DNA of 64,000 nucleotides, from the NCBI RefSeq assembly GCF_000308415.1, contig NZ_BAFS01000209.1, forward strand, positions 1 through 64,000, given 5' to 3'. Source of the stretch: Nocardia asiatica NBRC 100129 (lineage in GTDB: Bacteria > Actinomycetota > Actinomycetes > Mycobacteriales > Mycobacteriaceae). Numbering within the stretch: position 1 is the stretch's first letter; every line of letters starts with the position of its first letter. The translations under genes were made by a program, and so were the position numbers. Positions 17,696 through 26,541 of this stretch are shown here, piece after piece. The notes beneath the pieces were generated by a model. That model saw only the letters and a program-made list of their open reading frames with translations. It did no database searches and had not been told where the DNA came from.

Positions 17696-18862
17696 ATGGG
17701 GAACAGTGGTTTCGTCGGGCGTGCGGCGGCCGAGATGCGACGAAGATGGCAACGGTGGTCGCGATTGCGCCGCGCCAACATGATCGGTTTGCTGGTCGCG
17801 GTGGTGCTGCTCACTCCGGTAGTCGCTGTGGCGGCCTTGCGGCTCGAATACACGGGTGAGCCCTCCGCCGATGCCCGCACGCGGAACCGGGATGCGGTCT
17901 GGCTGGGCCACGCCTGGGTGGACGGTCGCAAAACCGAAACCGATATCGACCAGCTGGCAGCCTTGGTAACCGACACCGGCATCAAGGATCTGTTCGTGCA
18001 CACCGGGCCGCTGGAACACGACGGCACGCTGCGACGCGAATTGTCCCCGCGGGCAGACTGGTTCGTCGACGCGGTGCATCGTAAGTTGCCTCAGGTTCGA
18101 GTGCAGTCATGGCTGGGCGATGTGGTCCGACCCGAATTCGACGGATTGGACGTGGAAGATCCCGCTACCCGGGAGCGGATCCTCGCCTCCGCGGCACAGG
18201 TGCTCGACCTCGGTTTCGATGGCATCCATTTCGATCTGGAACCGATTCGCTCCGGTTCTCCGGGTTTTCTCGCGCTGCTCGACCGAACCCATACCGCGAC
18301 GTCTGCACGACAAGTGCTGCTGTCGGTGTCAGCCCCGCAGATCGATCCCTTACCCGGGCTGCATGCGGTGGGCGTCGCACTCTTCGACCACGGAAAGTGG
18401 TGGTCGCAACAGTATTTCGCCGATGTGGCGCGTCGGGTGGATCAAGTCGCGCTGATGTCGTACGACACCGCGATGCCGACGAAAGCTCTCTACGGCGGAT
18501 ACGTCGCCCACCAAACAGCTCTCGCCTTGGCCGCCACCGCGACCGATGTCGACCTGTTGATGGGCGCGCCCGCCTTCTGGGCCGACGACCCGGGCCACCA
18601 CGGTTCGGCGGAGACGGTCGCTGCGGCGATCCGCGGCATCCGCCTCGGACTCGATCGCCGATCACCGGGGCGGCAAGCATTCGGCGTGGGCGCTGTACGT
18701 CGACTTCGCCGCGACCCCCGCGGACTGGGCAGCCTATCGACGGGACTGGGGCAGTGCACCCTCCCACGGACCCGAAAAGCCCCTCGAGGGCCGATAGCCG
18801 AGTCTGCGCAGCGCCACCGCACCACGATCCGAACGGTCATCCGGGTGGACGAAGCGACCTGA
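17696..18862 (+). CDS. Exported GH18-like (chitinase-fold) protein with a 3' frameshift
   Basis: One N-terminal membrane helix (about 28-48) acts as signal anchor. The following TIM-barrel region contains DLGFDGIHFDLEPIRSG, equivalent to the DGxDxDxE active-site motif of family 18 glycoside hydrolases, and a later VALMSYDTAMP strand. After about base 18,650 the annotated frame becomes poor. The other frame continues the barrel (HSAWALYVDFAATPADWAAY) with high GC at third positions and stops at 18797, so one indel separates the parts. Real mutation or sequencing error. Substrate unknown. Confidence 0.65.
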   Translation: MGNSGFVGRAAAEMRRRWQRWSRLRRANMIGLLVAVVLLTPVVAVAALRLEYTGEPSADARTRNRDAVWLGHAWVDGRKTETDIDQLAALVTDTGIKDLFVHTGPLEHDGTLRRELSPRADWFVDAVHRKLPQVRVQSWLGDVVRPEFDGLDVEDPATRERILASAAQVLDLGFDGIHFDLEPIRSGSPGFLALLDRTHTATSARQVLLSVSAPQIDPLPGLHAVGVALFDHGKWWSQQYFADVARRVDQVALMSYDTAMPTKALYGGYVAHQTALALAATATDVDLLMGAPAFWADDPGHHGSAETVAAAIRGIRLGLDRRSPGRQAFGVGAVRRLRRDPRGLGSLSTGLGQCTLPRTRKAPRGPIAESAQRHRTTIRTVIRVDEAT

Positions 18863-19045
18863 TCGATACAAGGCGGATCAGCCCGGACTCGCCACCGGAA
18901 CCAAGCGAGGGTGAGGAATGCGGCTGGATTCGAAGCAAATCCTCCGGATCGAATCCCGGCAGCTCCGGACGGTCCTGTCCGATTCGCTGCGGCGAGTCCC
19001 CCTATCGGTCAGCATCGGCGAAGGGTCGGCACAGATGGGATAGCA

Positions 19046-19068
19046 TATAGACAAGCTTCTTGCCTATA
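19046..19068. promoter_or_regulatory. Palindromic operator, copy 1
   Basis: Two 10-base arms (TATAGACAAG and CTTGCCTATA) around CTT form a near-perfect palindrome. The same palindrome occurs perfectly at 22722-22746. It lies 40-60 bases before a GGAGGAG ribosome site (19103-19109) and overlaps a plausible -10. Likely a repressor site for whatever starts at about 19110. Confidence 0.55.
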
Positions 19069-19109
19069 GTGGTGGGCAGCTGGCGATTCCAGCGGTCATT
19101 GCGGAGGAG

Positions 19110-19394
19110 ATGGTCGTGTTTAAATACAAGGGCCTTGTCGGCCATGCGGCACCGGCCACGGCGGTGTGTCCCCATCGGCCTGGTGAACGATCGGCAGGCT
19201 CAGCCGCGATGCATGCGGTTATCGGCGCGGCCCCCATCGGTGGGTTCTCAGCGAAGCTCTCCGGTGAGCCAGGAACTCGAAGCGACTTGATCGGCATCGC
19301 GCATCGCAGCGAATCGGCGAACTGGGCGGCCTCGGCACCGGCTGGCGCCGGATATGATCGCCATCGCACAGATGGGATCGACGGCCGTGGCTGA
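19110..19394 (+). CDS. Short ORF behind operator copy 1, unknown
   Basis: 94 codons from ATG 19110, or 92 from GTG 19116, which is better spaced behind GGAGGAG. The product starts MVVFKYKGLVGHAA and is not recognised; Ala/Gly/Ser/Arg-rich with no membrane helix. The strong ribosome site and operator argue for translation, while composition and length argue for a remnant. No other gene is seen in 18863-19353. Confidence 0.3.
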   Translation: MVVFKYKGLVGHAAPATAVCPHRPGERSAGSAAMHAVIGAAPIGGFSAKLSGEPGTRSDLIGIAHRSESANWAASAPAGAGYDRHRTDGIDGRG

Positions 19395-19971
19395 CGAAGC
19401 GACATCTTTCCCCAGGTATATAACTCACGATATCGAGCTTCCTCTGCATCTCCCGGTCGGCGAGTACTCGGAATTTTTGAGATGCGCCATCAAGACCGGC
19501 GAGTTGGCGATCGACAGGCTAGCGGACCTGCTGCGTCCGGGCACTCCGGACGATCCCTCCCGGGCAGTGTTCGTGCAGCGGCACGAGGTGCGGTTGGACA
19601 GGCTGGAGGAGATCAGTGGAAATTTTCTCCTCCACCACAGATATATGAATGCGGTCAAAAGGACGGAGGTCGTAAGGGAGTTGATCGCCAATTCCTCCGA
19701 GGCCGTGCGCGATGCCAAAGGTGAGGTTTCGACCATCCTCAGCCAGTCGCTTGGGCGCATCGAGGACTCCGTTCGGTCCCTCAACGAGAAGTTGGACTCT
19801 GCGTCCGTCGGCGCTGGAAACAGCATTCCGCTCCAGACCCAGGCAGACCTGGTCGAGGCTATAGACAGGACCCTCGGAACTGCGGTGGACGAGGTTCGCG
19901 GCGCCGCGGATAAGATACGTGAAGTGGTGCGTGATATCGACTGGCACAGTTCTCGAGTGGACGACAGCTAG
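19354..19971 (+). CDS. Hypothetical helical protein
   Basis: 205 residues, mostly helical with a heptad-like stretch at about 110-150 (VSTILSQSLGRIEDSVRSLN). No family recognised. ATG 19354, 19372 and GTG 19387 are all possible starts, and it overlaps the short ORF before it. Codon use is slightly less GC-biased than the neighbours (for example ATA and TTT codons), which suggests acquisition by transfer. Role unknown. Confidence 0.5.
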   Translation: MIAIAQMGSTAVADEATSFPRYITHDIELPLHLPVGEYSEFLRCAIKTGELAIDRLADLLRPGTPDDPSRAVFVQRHEVRLDRLEEISGNFLLHHRYMNAVKRTEVVRELIANSSEAVRDAKGEVSTILSQSLGRIEDSVRSLNEKLDSASVGAGNSIPLQTQADLVEAIDRTLGTAVDEVRGAADKIREVVRDIDWHSSRVDDS

Positions 19972-20009
19972 GTGTCTGGACATCAATCGCGGTGTGTGGC
20001 CGGACCAGT

Positions 20010-20456
20010 TCAGCCCTGTCTGTCCACCAGGATGGTCAGGGTGCGATGCAGCTCGGTCATCCGCTCTGGGCCGAGAACGCTCTCCCACTCTCGTTCCAGT
20101 GCTCGCATGCTGCGGTGGAGCACGCGGGTGGCCATGCGGCCGCGTGGCGTGAGGCAGACCAGCTTGGCGCGGCGGTCGCCGGGGTCGTCGATGCGGGTGA
20201 GGTAGCCTGCGCGTTCGAGTGTTCCAACGACCTGTGCGGCGGCTTGACGCGTTACTCCGAGCTTGGCCGCCAGATCCGACGCCCGCACACCGCCACCCAA
20301 CAGGAGAGGGAGCAACTGTAGGGCGTGCCGTGGGAGTAGATCGGGCATGCCGTTGTCTGCGAACGCTTCAGACAGTTTCAGGCTGTTCAAACGGGCAAGG
20401 CGGTAAACCAAGCCTGGGGGCGCGGCCGGGGGAGGCATGGTGGGGGGTTCGCTCAC
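20010..20456 (-). CDS. MarR family transcriptional regulator
   Basis: 148 residues from GTG 20456, chosen because it gives standard MarR length and leaves a palindrome just upstream. Winged helix-turn-helix: LAAKLGVTRQAAAQVVGTLE then the wing RIDDPGDRRAKLVCLTPRG. It would bind as a dimer and respond to a small ligand. The related palindromes at 19046 and 22722 make it the best local candidate to control the genes on both sides. Confidence 0.88.
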   Translation of the reverse strand: MSEPPTMPPPAAPPGLVYRLARLNSLKLSEAFADNGMPDLLPRHALQLLPLLLGGGVRASDLAAKLGVTRQAAAQVVGTLERAGYLTRIDDPGDRRAKLVCLTPRGRMATRVLHRSMRALEREWESVLGPERMTELHRTLTILVDRQG

Positions 20457-20479
20457 CCTGCGTATTCTGCCACTTGCAA

Positions 20480-20499
20480 TATGACAGGTACCTTGCATA
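20480..20499. promoter_or_regulatory. Operator palindrome in the MarR promoter
   Basis: TATGACAGGTACCTTGCATA is a 16/20 palindrome centred on GGTACC, 24 bases before the MarR start. Its half-site TATG-CAAGG resembles TATAGGCAAG of the palindromes at 19046 and 22722. Autoregulation is likely. Nothing else is seen in 20457-20772. Confidence 0.5.
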
Positions 20500-20772
20500 A
20501 TAGTCGGGCGGCGACCAGGATGAATCCGTGACTCTACAGTCGCGCTGTTCCGCGCTCCTCCGCAGGCCCCAATGGATGGTCGATCATGCATTTACGAGGT
20601 ATTCACTCGAAAGTTCTGCGGAACCGCGCACCAGGGTGCTGACCGTGGCCGTGCGATCGCCCTCAACTCGCCGGTGTCGATCGCGATGTTCGCGTGTGTC
20701 GGGTGAATGCCCGCCGGGGTCGCCAGTGAAGCCTGGCAGGGGTGCGCCCGGTTCGCGCAGACTGCCGGTCGT

Positions 20773-21483
20773 ATGGTAATCGCGGCTTATCGTAAGGAAT
20801 GGGCGGGGCGCATTGCCCGAGTGCGTATCGGGTTCGCCGCGCTGATCACGTCGCCGGACTTGTCGCTGACGGATGTTGTTCGTGGTAAACGTGGTCTGCT
20901 GGACGTGGCGTCGCCGCATCTGCTGTATGGCGTGGTGTATGCCGTGACTCAGGATGTGCCGGTTTCGGTGTGGTCGGCACTGATCTGGGGCGGTGGCCTG
21001 GTATCAGCTCGGATGATCTTTGGGCAACCCACACGACAAGCCGTCGGCGGACTCGCACTCGCAGTGTTGTCGGGACTGCTGGCTGTTACCACAGGCCGCG
21101 GTGTCGACTTCTATCTGCCGCACATGCTGCGCGGCATGGCATGGGGAGTGCTTCTGCTGCTTTCGCTACTGGGACGCCGCCCTCTTGTCGGTGTGCTCGT
21201 CGGGCCGGTGGTCGGCGGGACGGCCTGGCGTCAGGACCGGAACTTGCTGCGGGCTTATCGGCAGTGCACCGCCGTCTGGGCGGCCATAATCGGCTTACGG
21301 ACGGCGGTGCACATACCGCTGTACTTCGCGAACAATGTTGTCGCTCTCGGGATCGCGCATCTACTCGCAGGGGTTCCGTTGTTCACTGTCATGGTGTGTG
21401 TCAACCTGCGGATTCTGCGCCGCGGCTATGCCGCTTACCGGGCCGGGCAGCCCGCGGCCTCTACTTCGGCCTTGGACGTGTAA
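20773..21483 (+). CDS. DUF3159 family membrane protein
   Basis: About 236 residues, six hydrophobic segments. The N-terminal motif LLDVASPHLLYGVVYAVTQD and the WRQDRNLLRAY loop fit DUF3159. The start is uncertain: ATG 20707, ATG 20773 and GTG 20821 are all in frame and none has a good ribosome site. The 3' end overlaps the convergent exported-protein gene by 49 bases. Function of the family is unknown. Confidence 0.7.
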   Translation: MVIAAYRKEWAGRIARVRIGFAALITSPDLSLTDVVRGKRGLLDVASPHLLYGVVYAVTQDVPVSVWSALIWGGGLVSARMIFGQPTRQAVGGLALAVLSGLLAVTTGRGVDFYLPHMLRGMAWGVLLLLSLLGRRPLVGVLVGPVVGGTAWRQDRNLLRAYRQCTAVWAAIIGLRTAVHIPLYFANNVVALGIAHLLAGVPLFTVMVCVNLRILRRGYAAYRAGQPAASTSALDV

Positions 21484-22676
21484 CGAATCTCGGGGTAATA
21501 CGGCCCCATGCCCGACTTCGGGTCGTCGGGGTCAGCGTTCTGGATCGAGTGCCGAAAATCCTTGTCCGGCAGCATATTCCGCATAATCAACAGATTCGAT
21601 CCGGAGTCGTTGGGCAGCCATCCGATGCCGCAGCCGCCGGTGGCATTCGCTGGCCGATCGTTCGAGGGTGACGCGACGATGGTGTAGAAGCCGTCGGCGT
21701 CAACAGCCGTCTCGTCATCGACGACGCATGCGGCAACGGCGGTCGAGACGGGGTTATTGCTGCACAGCGACCAGTACCGCACTTGCCCCGAGCCCATTAT
21801 CGACTGCTTTTGGTACGTGGCCGGAGTGGTCGGCAGCTTTCCCCGGATCACCGCCACTCGGTTCGGCTCGAGGAGGGTGGCCAGGTACTTGTTGTCCGGG
21901 TTCGGGTAGTAGCCACCGCCCGCGGCCGGTTTCCAGTCCGATCCGTGCGGTGATGTCCTTCGGGCGGGCAGTCGCACCGGTTCAGGCGGATTCAGGGCGT
22001 GTGGATCGTAGGTCGTGTCGTCAGCGATACAGCCGGACAACTCGTGCTCCACACCATCGGACAGAGCGAAGGTGAGGCGGGGCAGTTTGGTGCCGCCCGT
22101 GGAATCGAGCCCCGCGTCAGGCCGGTAGACGCGGTAGGCGACTGGGATGACGCCCGTGACCTCACCCAAGTAGAGGGTGTTGGCCTCCGGCTGCGGAGGC
22201 GGGGCGCCCACTACGACGCGAACGGTGTACTCGCGCGCCGAGGCCTCGCGATCGGCGCCGCTGCCGAACGGGTTGACGCTGCCGGCATCGGCGGTGATGA
22301 CCTGATCATTGAGCGCTCCGATCACCTCTCTCTTGGAGTAAGCCGTAAACGACATGTACCGCGCATGGGGAAAGGTGCCACGGATGGTCAGGATCGCCCC
22401 GGGAATCGCTGGCAGGATAGTCGTCCAATAGTTTGCGAATGTGTCCGGGAAGGCGGCGTTGACCGTGCCGGCACCCATCCGCGGGCTCCAGCCGCAGGCA
22501 AGGTTATCCGCGACACTACTGTCGGGAGCGGCCGCAGCGGGGGCAGGCCCTGTCGCAGCCGGCACGGCCATCGCGCATCCCAGGACCGCCGCCGATACCG
22601 CCGCCCGTACACCAGGGCGCCGACTTGGCGACACGCCTCCGGCTCGGGGATTAGCAAGGAGCTTTATTATTTTCAA
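21435..22676 (-). CDS. Secreted protein of unknown function
   Basis: 413 residues. TTG start at 22676 behind GGAGAG; a long Sec signal (hydrophobic core AAVSAAVLGCAMAVPAA) ends near residue 50. The mature part has seven or more Cys in pairs and repeated aromatic-Gly motifs such as GPYYPEIRY and FPHARYMSFTAYS; the last resembles the front of DUF1214/DUF1254-type exported proteins, a weak match. A perfect palindrome lies 46 bases upstream, so expression is probably repressor-controlled. Confidence 0.65.
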   Translation of the reverse strand: MKIIKLLANPRAGGVSPSRRPGVRAAVSAAVLGCAMAVPAATGPAPAAAAPDSSVADNLACGWSPRMGAGTVNAAFPDTFANYWTTILPAIPGAILTIRGTFPHARYMSFTAYSKREVIGALNDQVITADAGSVNPFGSGADREASAREYTVRVVVGAPPPQPEANTLYLGEVTGVIPVAYRVYRPDAGLDSTGGTKLPRLTFALSDGVEHELSGCIADDTTYDPHALNPPEPVRLPARRTSPHGSDWKPAAGGGYYPNPDNKYLATLLEPNRVAVIRGKLPTTPATYQKQSIMGSGQVRYWSLCSNNPVSTAVAACVVDDETAVDADGFYTIVASPSNDRPANATGGCGIGWLPNDSGSNLLIMRNMLPDKDFRHSIQNADPDDPKSGMGPYYPEIRYTSKAEVEAAGCPAR

Positions 22677-22721
22677 GATAACTCTCCGTCGTAGATTGAG
22701 GCATCAGCCGATTTCCCTATT

Positions 22722-22746
22722 GTATAGGCAAGTATCTTGCCTATAC
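22722..22746. promoter_or_regulatory. Perfect palindromic operator, copy 2
   Basis: GTATAGGCAAG and CTTGCCTATAC are perfect 11-base inverted arms around TAT. The site lies between the exported-protein gene (minus strand) and the beta-lactamase-like gene (plus strand) and matches the palindrome at 19046. It could control both divergent genes. Confidence 0.65.
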
Positions 22747-22962
22747 TAGCGGAGGGCGTCTGGAACCTGGTTGCGGGCCGACCCGGCAGGCTCGTGCTCG
22801 AGAGCGAGGCTCATGAGCCCCTGGCCCGGTGTTGATTGGAGTTGTTACGTGCATCGGACAGATGGATACGAGGGATCGAGAACTGAGCCATGGATTTCGT
22901 GCGACACCGGCTTCTCCCAGATAGGTAGCCCATCGGCCGAGTCAATCGGTCGGCCGTCATCG

Positions 22963-24093
22963 GTGCGGTGGCGGCGCGTGGTCGCCGCGGCTGTCACCGC
23001 CCTCGTTGCGGCGTCGGCCTGCTCCATGCCTTCCACATCATCTGATGTTCGCCCGGAAGTAACAGGTGCCGGGGCCGTCTTTCCTGGTTCGGGATGGGAG
23101 CAGGCGGACCCAACCGATGCAGGTTTCGAGCCTGTGGTGTTGTCTACCCTCGTTTCCGAGGCGAAGGCAGCCAGCTCGTCGTGTCTGGCGGTTGTGCGCG
23201 ACGGCAAGGTCGTGGTCGATGAGCACGGGCCGGGTCCGGATATGAATCCTCGAGAGGCGTTCTCGGTGACCAAGTCGTTGACCGGGCTTCTGGTCGGTGT
23301 CGCGGTGAGGCGTGCCGAGTTGTCTTTGTCCGACAGAGTCGCCGACTACATACCGCAGTGGCGTGAGACCCCCTCGGCGGGGGTGACGGTAGAACATCTC
23401 CTCACCAACACATCGGGTCGGGAATGGGATGCTGCAATCGACTACGGGGAGATGGCAGTGAGGGCGGCGGACAAGTCGGCGTTCGCTATCGGCCTCGGCC
23501 AAGAAGCCGAGCCAGGGACCGAGTGGGTATACAACAACTCGGCGGTGCAGGTGCTTGCAAAGGTCCTGCAGACAGCGACCGGGGTGCATCCATCCGACTA
23601 TGCGGAGGAGCACATCTTCGGCCCACTCGGGATGGATGCTTCCCGACTCGGACGGGATCCTTCCGGCGGAGCGATGACGTTCATGGGCCTGAAAACGACC
23701 TGCCTCGACCTCGCTCGCCTCGGAGTCTTCATGCTTCACAATGGGAATTGGAAGGGCATGCAGATCGTGGACGCCGACTATATACGGGCCTCGGTTACCC
23801 CGAGTACCAACCACAACCGAGGCTACGGGCGCCTGTGGTGGGTGAATGCCGAGGGAGTCGTAGCATCACCTGCGCTCGCTGTCACCGGTCGAGGCGATCA
23901 GCAAATCCGTATGGGCCCGCTGGTTCCGTCCGCTCCCCGCGACACCTTCTGGGCATTAGGTTTCAACAACCAGATACTCGCCGTGGTGCCAGAACAAAAC
24001 GTCGTGGCCGTCCGGCTAGGCCCGAAACCGCCCCCAGCAGCGCCGTTCGGGTTCCAACAGCTCACCATCAGTGTGCTCGAGGCGATCCGGTAA
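22963..24093 (+). CDS. Lipoprotein serine hydrolase (class C beta-lactamase / esterase family)
   Basis: The frame is open from 22771; GTG 22963 is preferred because it gives a clean lipoprotein signal (VRWRRVVAAAVTALVAASAC). Serine-hydrolase motifs are present: S-V-T-K (SxxK) in FSVTKSLTG and Y-N-N (YxN) in WVYNNSAVQ. The family includes class C beta-lactamases, EstB-type esterases and D-aminopeptidases; 376 residues fit any. Divergent from the exported-protein gene across the perfect palindrome. Confidence 0.8.
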   Translation: MRWRRVVAAAVTALVAASACSMPSTSSDVRPEVTGAGAVFPGSGWEQADPTDAGFEPVVLSTLVSEAKAASSSCLAVVRDGKVVVDEHGPGPDMNPREAFSVTKSLTGLLVGVAVRRAELSLSDRVADYIPQWRETPSAGVTVEHLLTNTSGREWDAAIDYGEMAVRAADKSAFAIGLGQEAEPGTEWVYNNSAVQVLAKVLQTATGVHPSDYAEEHIFGPLGMDASRLGRDPSGGAMTFMGLKTTCLDLARLGVFMLHNGNWKGMQIVDADYIRASVTPSTNHNRGYGRLWWVNAEGVVASPALAVTGRGDQQIRMGPLVPSAPRDTFWALGFNNQILAVVPEQNVVAVRLGPKPPPAAPFGFQQLTISVLEAIR

Positions 24094-24114
24094 CCCCTTG
24101 CGATAGAGGAAGCG

Positions 24115-24321
24115 ATGACCAGCCTTGATCCGCGAACCATCGTGTACCGCTTGATATCTGGGATCATCCCGCAGGACGAGCGCGAGAGCCGGGACCGGAC
24201 GACCGCGCTCGAACGGATCGACTCCGGCGCTCCGCTGTTTCGCATTGCCCGTCCGGCTACCCCGGACCCCCATTTGTGCGTATATACAGTGCCGCCGGCC
24301 AGGACGTTCGGGACGACCTAG
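24115..24321 (+). pseudogene. Possible NUDIX hydrolase N-terminal remnant
   Basis: 68 codons. The segment ERIDSGAPLFRIARPATPDP resembles the region before the Nudix box in some NUDIX hydrolases, but no Nudix box follows; the frame ends where the convergent hydrolase gene begins (4-base overlap). Probably a truncated remnant. The assignment rests on one short motif. Confidence 0.35.
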
Positions 24322-25136
24322 AGTGCGCGGTCGAGAATCAAGCGGGCGAGGGCATCGCGGTCCTCGAGCATCGCGATATGCCCGACTCCGCGAAGGTATT
24401 CCAGCTTGGCACCCGGCACCGCCTCATACTGACGCGCCGATGCCGGGTCCCAACGAGGGTCGGAATCCCCGAAGATCACGAGGAGTGGCTTTCCGGCGTC
24501 GACGAGGCGCTGGGGCACGGTCCGCGCGGCGATGTAGTCGCCGTTGGCGGCGAGAATCGCGCGGAAAGCTCGATAGGACGTCCTTCGCAAGTCGGCCACA
24601 GCCCCGTCGGGCACCGTGATCGGAGCCGCCGCTGTCGCTGCCAGTCCGCGGCGGATCATCGAGTCGGTACGGATCGCCCACACGAGCGGACCGAAGGGCG
24701 GCGAGGCGAGTACCCGGATGATCGCCGGCTCGGGGAGAAGCGCTGCGTGACTCGGCCCCGTGCTGACCAGGACCAGGTCGCCGACCAGGTCTGGGCGACG
24801 CTCCACGAGGGCGGTAGCGACGTACCCTCCGCTGGAGTGGCCGACCACCTTCAGATTTCGGAGGCCGAGCTCGTCCAACACCGCCGCGGTCCGATCCGCC
24901 TGCTGCGGAACGGCGTACGTCGACGCCGCCGTGGACTGGCCGCATCCCGGAAGGTCGATCGTGATCACCCGGTACTTCGTGGCGAGCGACGGCACCACTG
25001 GCGCCCACATCGAACCGGTTGCGCCCGAGCCGTGGATGAGTAACAAGGGCGGTGCCGCCGGGTTCCCGTCGATGACGACGTGCAATCCGCGGACTGTCGT
25101 GTCATCGCGTGTCTGGGTGGGACTCGATTCGCTCAT
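24318..25136 (-). CDS. Alpha/beta hydrolase
   Basis: 272 residues from ATG 25136. Oxyanion loop LLLIHGSGATGSMW, nucleophile in GHSSGGYVA, acid in FGDSDPRWDP and final His in GVGHIAMLEDRD: a complete catalytic triad. Related to haloperoxidase, esterase and lactonase families; substrate not predictable. Divergent from an AraC regulator across 76 bases, so the regulator probably controls it. Confidence 0.88.
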   Translation of the reverse strand: MSESSPTQTRDDTTVRGLHVVIDGNPAAPPLLLIHGSGATGSMWAPVVPSLATKYRVITIDLPGCGQSTAASTYAVPQQADRTAAVLDELGLRNLKVVGHSSGGYVATALVERRPDLVGDLVLVSTGPSHAALLPEPAIIRVLASPPFGPLVWAIRTDSMIRRGLAATAAAPITVPDGAVADLRRTSYRAFRAILAANGDYIAARTVPQRLVDAGKPLLVIFGDSDPRWDPASARQYEAVPGAKLEYLRGVGHIAMLEDRDALARLILDRAL

Positions 25137-25212
25137 ACCGACAGCTTCGTCGCGGGCTGTCACGCCGTATTGGACGAATGTCACGTTATCCCGCTCGGCT
25201 AGCCTGGGATGC

Positions 25213-26037
25213 ATGACCGCAACGGGCGGATTGGACTGGGGTCGGGTCGACGTCGCCGTCCCGGTCGGACTACCGACTCCGGGAGTCCAGATGGCGGGTT
25301 TCCGGTACCAAGACGTTGGTCCCGTTGACATCACGATGATCCCGCATCCCATGGTGACGCTCCTGCTCGATCTCAGCGAGCACGGAGTCGTCTACGACGT
25401 TCTCGGGCGCCCGGTCACGGGGAACGCGATCGTCGGCCTCCGCGCCGGCGCCTTACGCATCACCAGCACAGGGGCCGGCGACGTCCTGCAGATCCGCGTG
25501 TCCCCTGTCATCGCCGCAGCGATTCTCCGAGACACCGACATCATCGGCGGCGCCGTGACACCGCTGCCGGAACTGTGGGGCGGCTGCGCTGCCATCTTGA
25601 CCGAGCGACTCCGTTCGACGCCGTCGTGGGACGACCGGTTCGCAATCGCAGCCGCGTTCCTCCGAAGCCGGGTACCTCGCAAATTCGGTGTAGCACCCGA
25701 GATCGCGTACGCCTGGGACCAGACCGTCCGCACCAGAGGCCTGCTCCGCATCGAGACCCTTGCCGCAGAGACCGGCTGGACCCGCCAGCGACTCTGGTCT
25801 CGCTTCCGGACCCATATCGGGGTCTCGCCCAAGCATGCATCCGAACTCGTCCGCTTCGACCATGCCGCCCATCTCCTAGCGACAGGGCGCTCGCCTGCGG
25901 ATGCCGCCGTCGAGGCCGGCTACGCCGACCAATCCCATCTTCACCGTCGAACCAAGGCGATTACCGATATGACCCCCACCGTCGTCGCGAGGGCACCGTG
26001 GCTCGCGATCGACGAAGTCGCCTGGCCGACAACCTGA
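25213..26037 (+). CDS. AraC family transcriptional regulator
   Basis: 274 residues from ATG 25213. The C-terminal 100 residues hold two helix-turn-helix units (IETLAAETGWTRQRLWSRFR and AAVEAGYADQSHLHRRTKAI). The N-terminal domain begins like the cupin-type sensor of actinobacterial AraC proteins. It would respond to an unknown ligand and activate the divergent hydrolase at 24318-25136. Confidence 0.9.
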   Translation: MTATGGLDWGRVDVAVPVGLPTPGVQMAGFRYQDVGPVDITMIPHPMVTLLLDLSEHGVVYDVLGRPVTGNAIVGLRAGALRITSTGAGDVLQIRVSPVIAAAILRDTDIIGGAVTPLPELWGGCAAILTERLRSTPSWDDRFAIAAAFLRSRVPRKFGVAPEIAYAWDQTVRTRGLLRIETLAAETGWTRQRLWSRFRTHIGVSPKHASELVRFDHAAHLLATGRSPADAAVEAGYADQSHLHRRTKAITDMTPTVVARAPWLAIDEVAWPTT

Positions 26038-26178
26038 TCCCCGCAGCCGAACGAAGATCGACGGCCTATCCGACGGGCACATGAGACCGGAGTGAGCACC
26101 GCTCGTCCCGCGAGGTCAGCATGCGATCCCGCCAGATCTGCTGGGGCCGCGATCCCGTTGCGAGCTGGTCTGCTTCGT

Positions 26179-26382
26179 TCAGACTGCGCTTCGTGCCGAC
26201 AACGCCCCAAGTGCACGTATGGCCTCCGCGGTCTCCCGCTGGGCTTCCGCCTGCGCGAGGGCAGCATGTGCCTGCGCCTGAGCGATCACGTTCCGCCGCT
26301 CCGCTCCGCTGACCGCCTCCCCGGCGGTGAGGCCACTGAGCAGTGCCTCGGCGCGCTGCTTGTGAGTGGTGTAGTCATCCAT
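26179..26382 (-). CDS. Small hypothetical protein
   Basis: 67 residues from ATG 26382 (MDDYTTHKQRAEALLSG). Almost wholly helical with an Ala/Gln-rich amphipathic stretch (AQAQAHAALAQAEAQRE), like the short helical proteins common in Nocardia and Rhodococcus genomes. No family named. It is the last gene before the tRNA terminator at the element boundary. Confidence 0.5.
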   Translation of the reverse strand: MDDYTTHKQRAEALLSGLTAGEAVSGAERRNVIAQAQAHAALAQAEAQRETAEAIRALGALSARSAV

Positions 26383-26497
26383 CGGGCGATTCTCGCACCC
26401 TGCCCCATCGTGGGCGATCCACCCCCGCACGCTCATCCGAGTACCGCCTCGAGCCGGCGGCAGCGGTCCCGGTAAACGCGGGGCCTTACACGCAAAA

Positions 26498-26532
26498 CAG
26501 GTCAGGCCCGGTCGTAGACCGGGCCTGACCTG
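26498..26532 (-). terminator. Rho-independent terminator of the tRNA-Ala gene
   Basis: Perfect 16-bp stem (26498-26513 with 26517-26532) around a 3-base loop. Read on the minus strand it is followed by TTTT (26497-26494). It lies 10 bases after the tRNA 3' end and belongs to that transcript, so this flank is the original chromosome. Confidence 0.85.
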
Positions 26533-26541
26533 CTATCCCTG

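Noticed and set aside
26498..26532. Hairpin as a phage or CRISPR-type repeat
   Set aside because: Position just after the tRNA 3' end and the T run identify it as a terminator.
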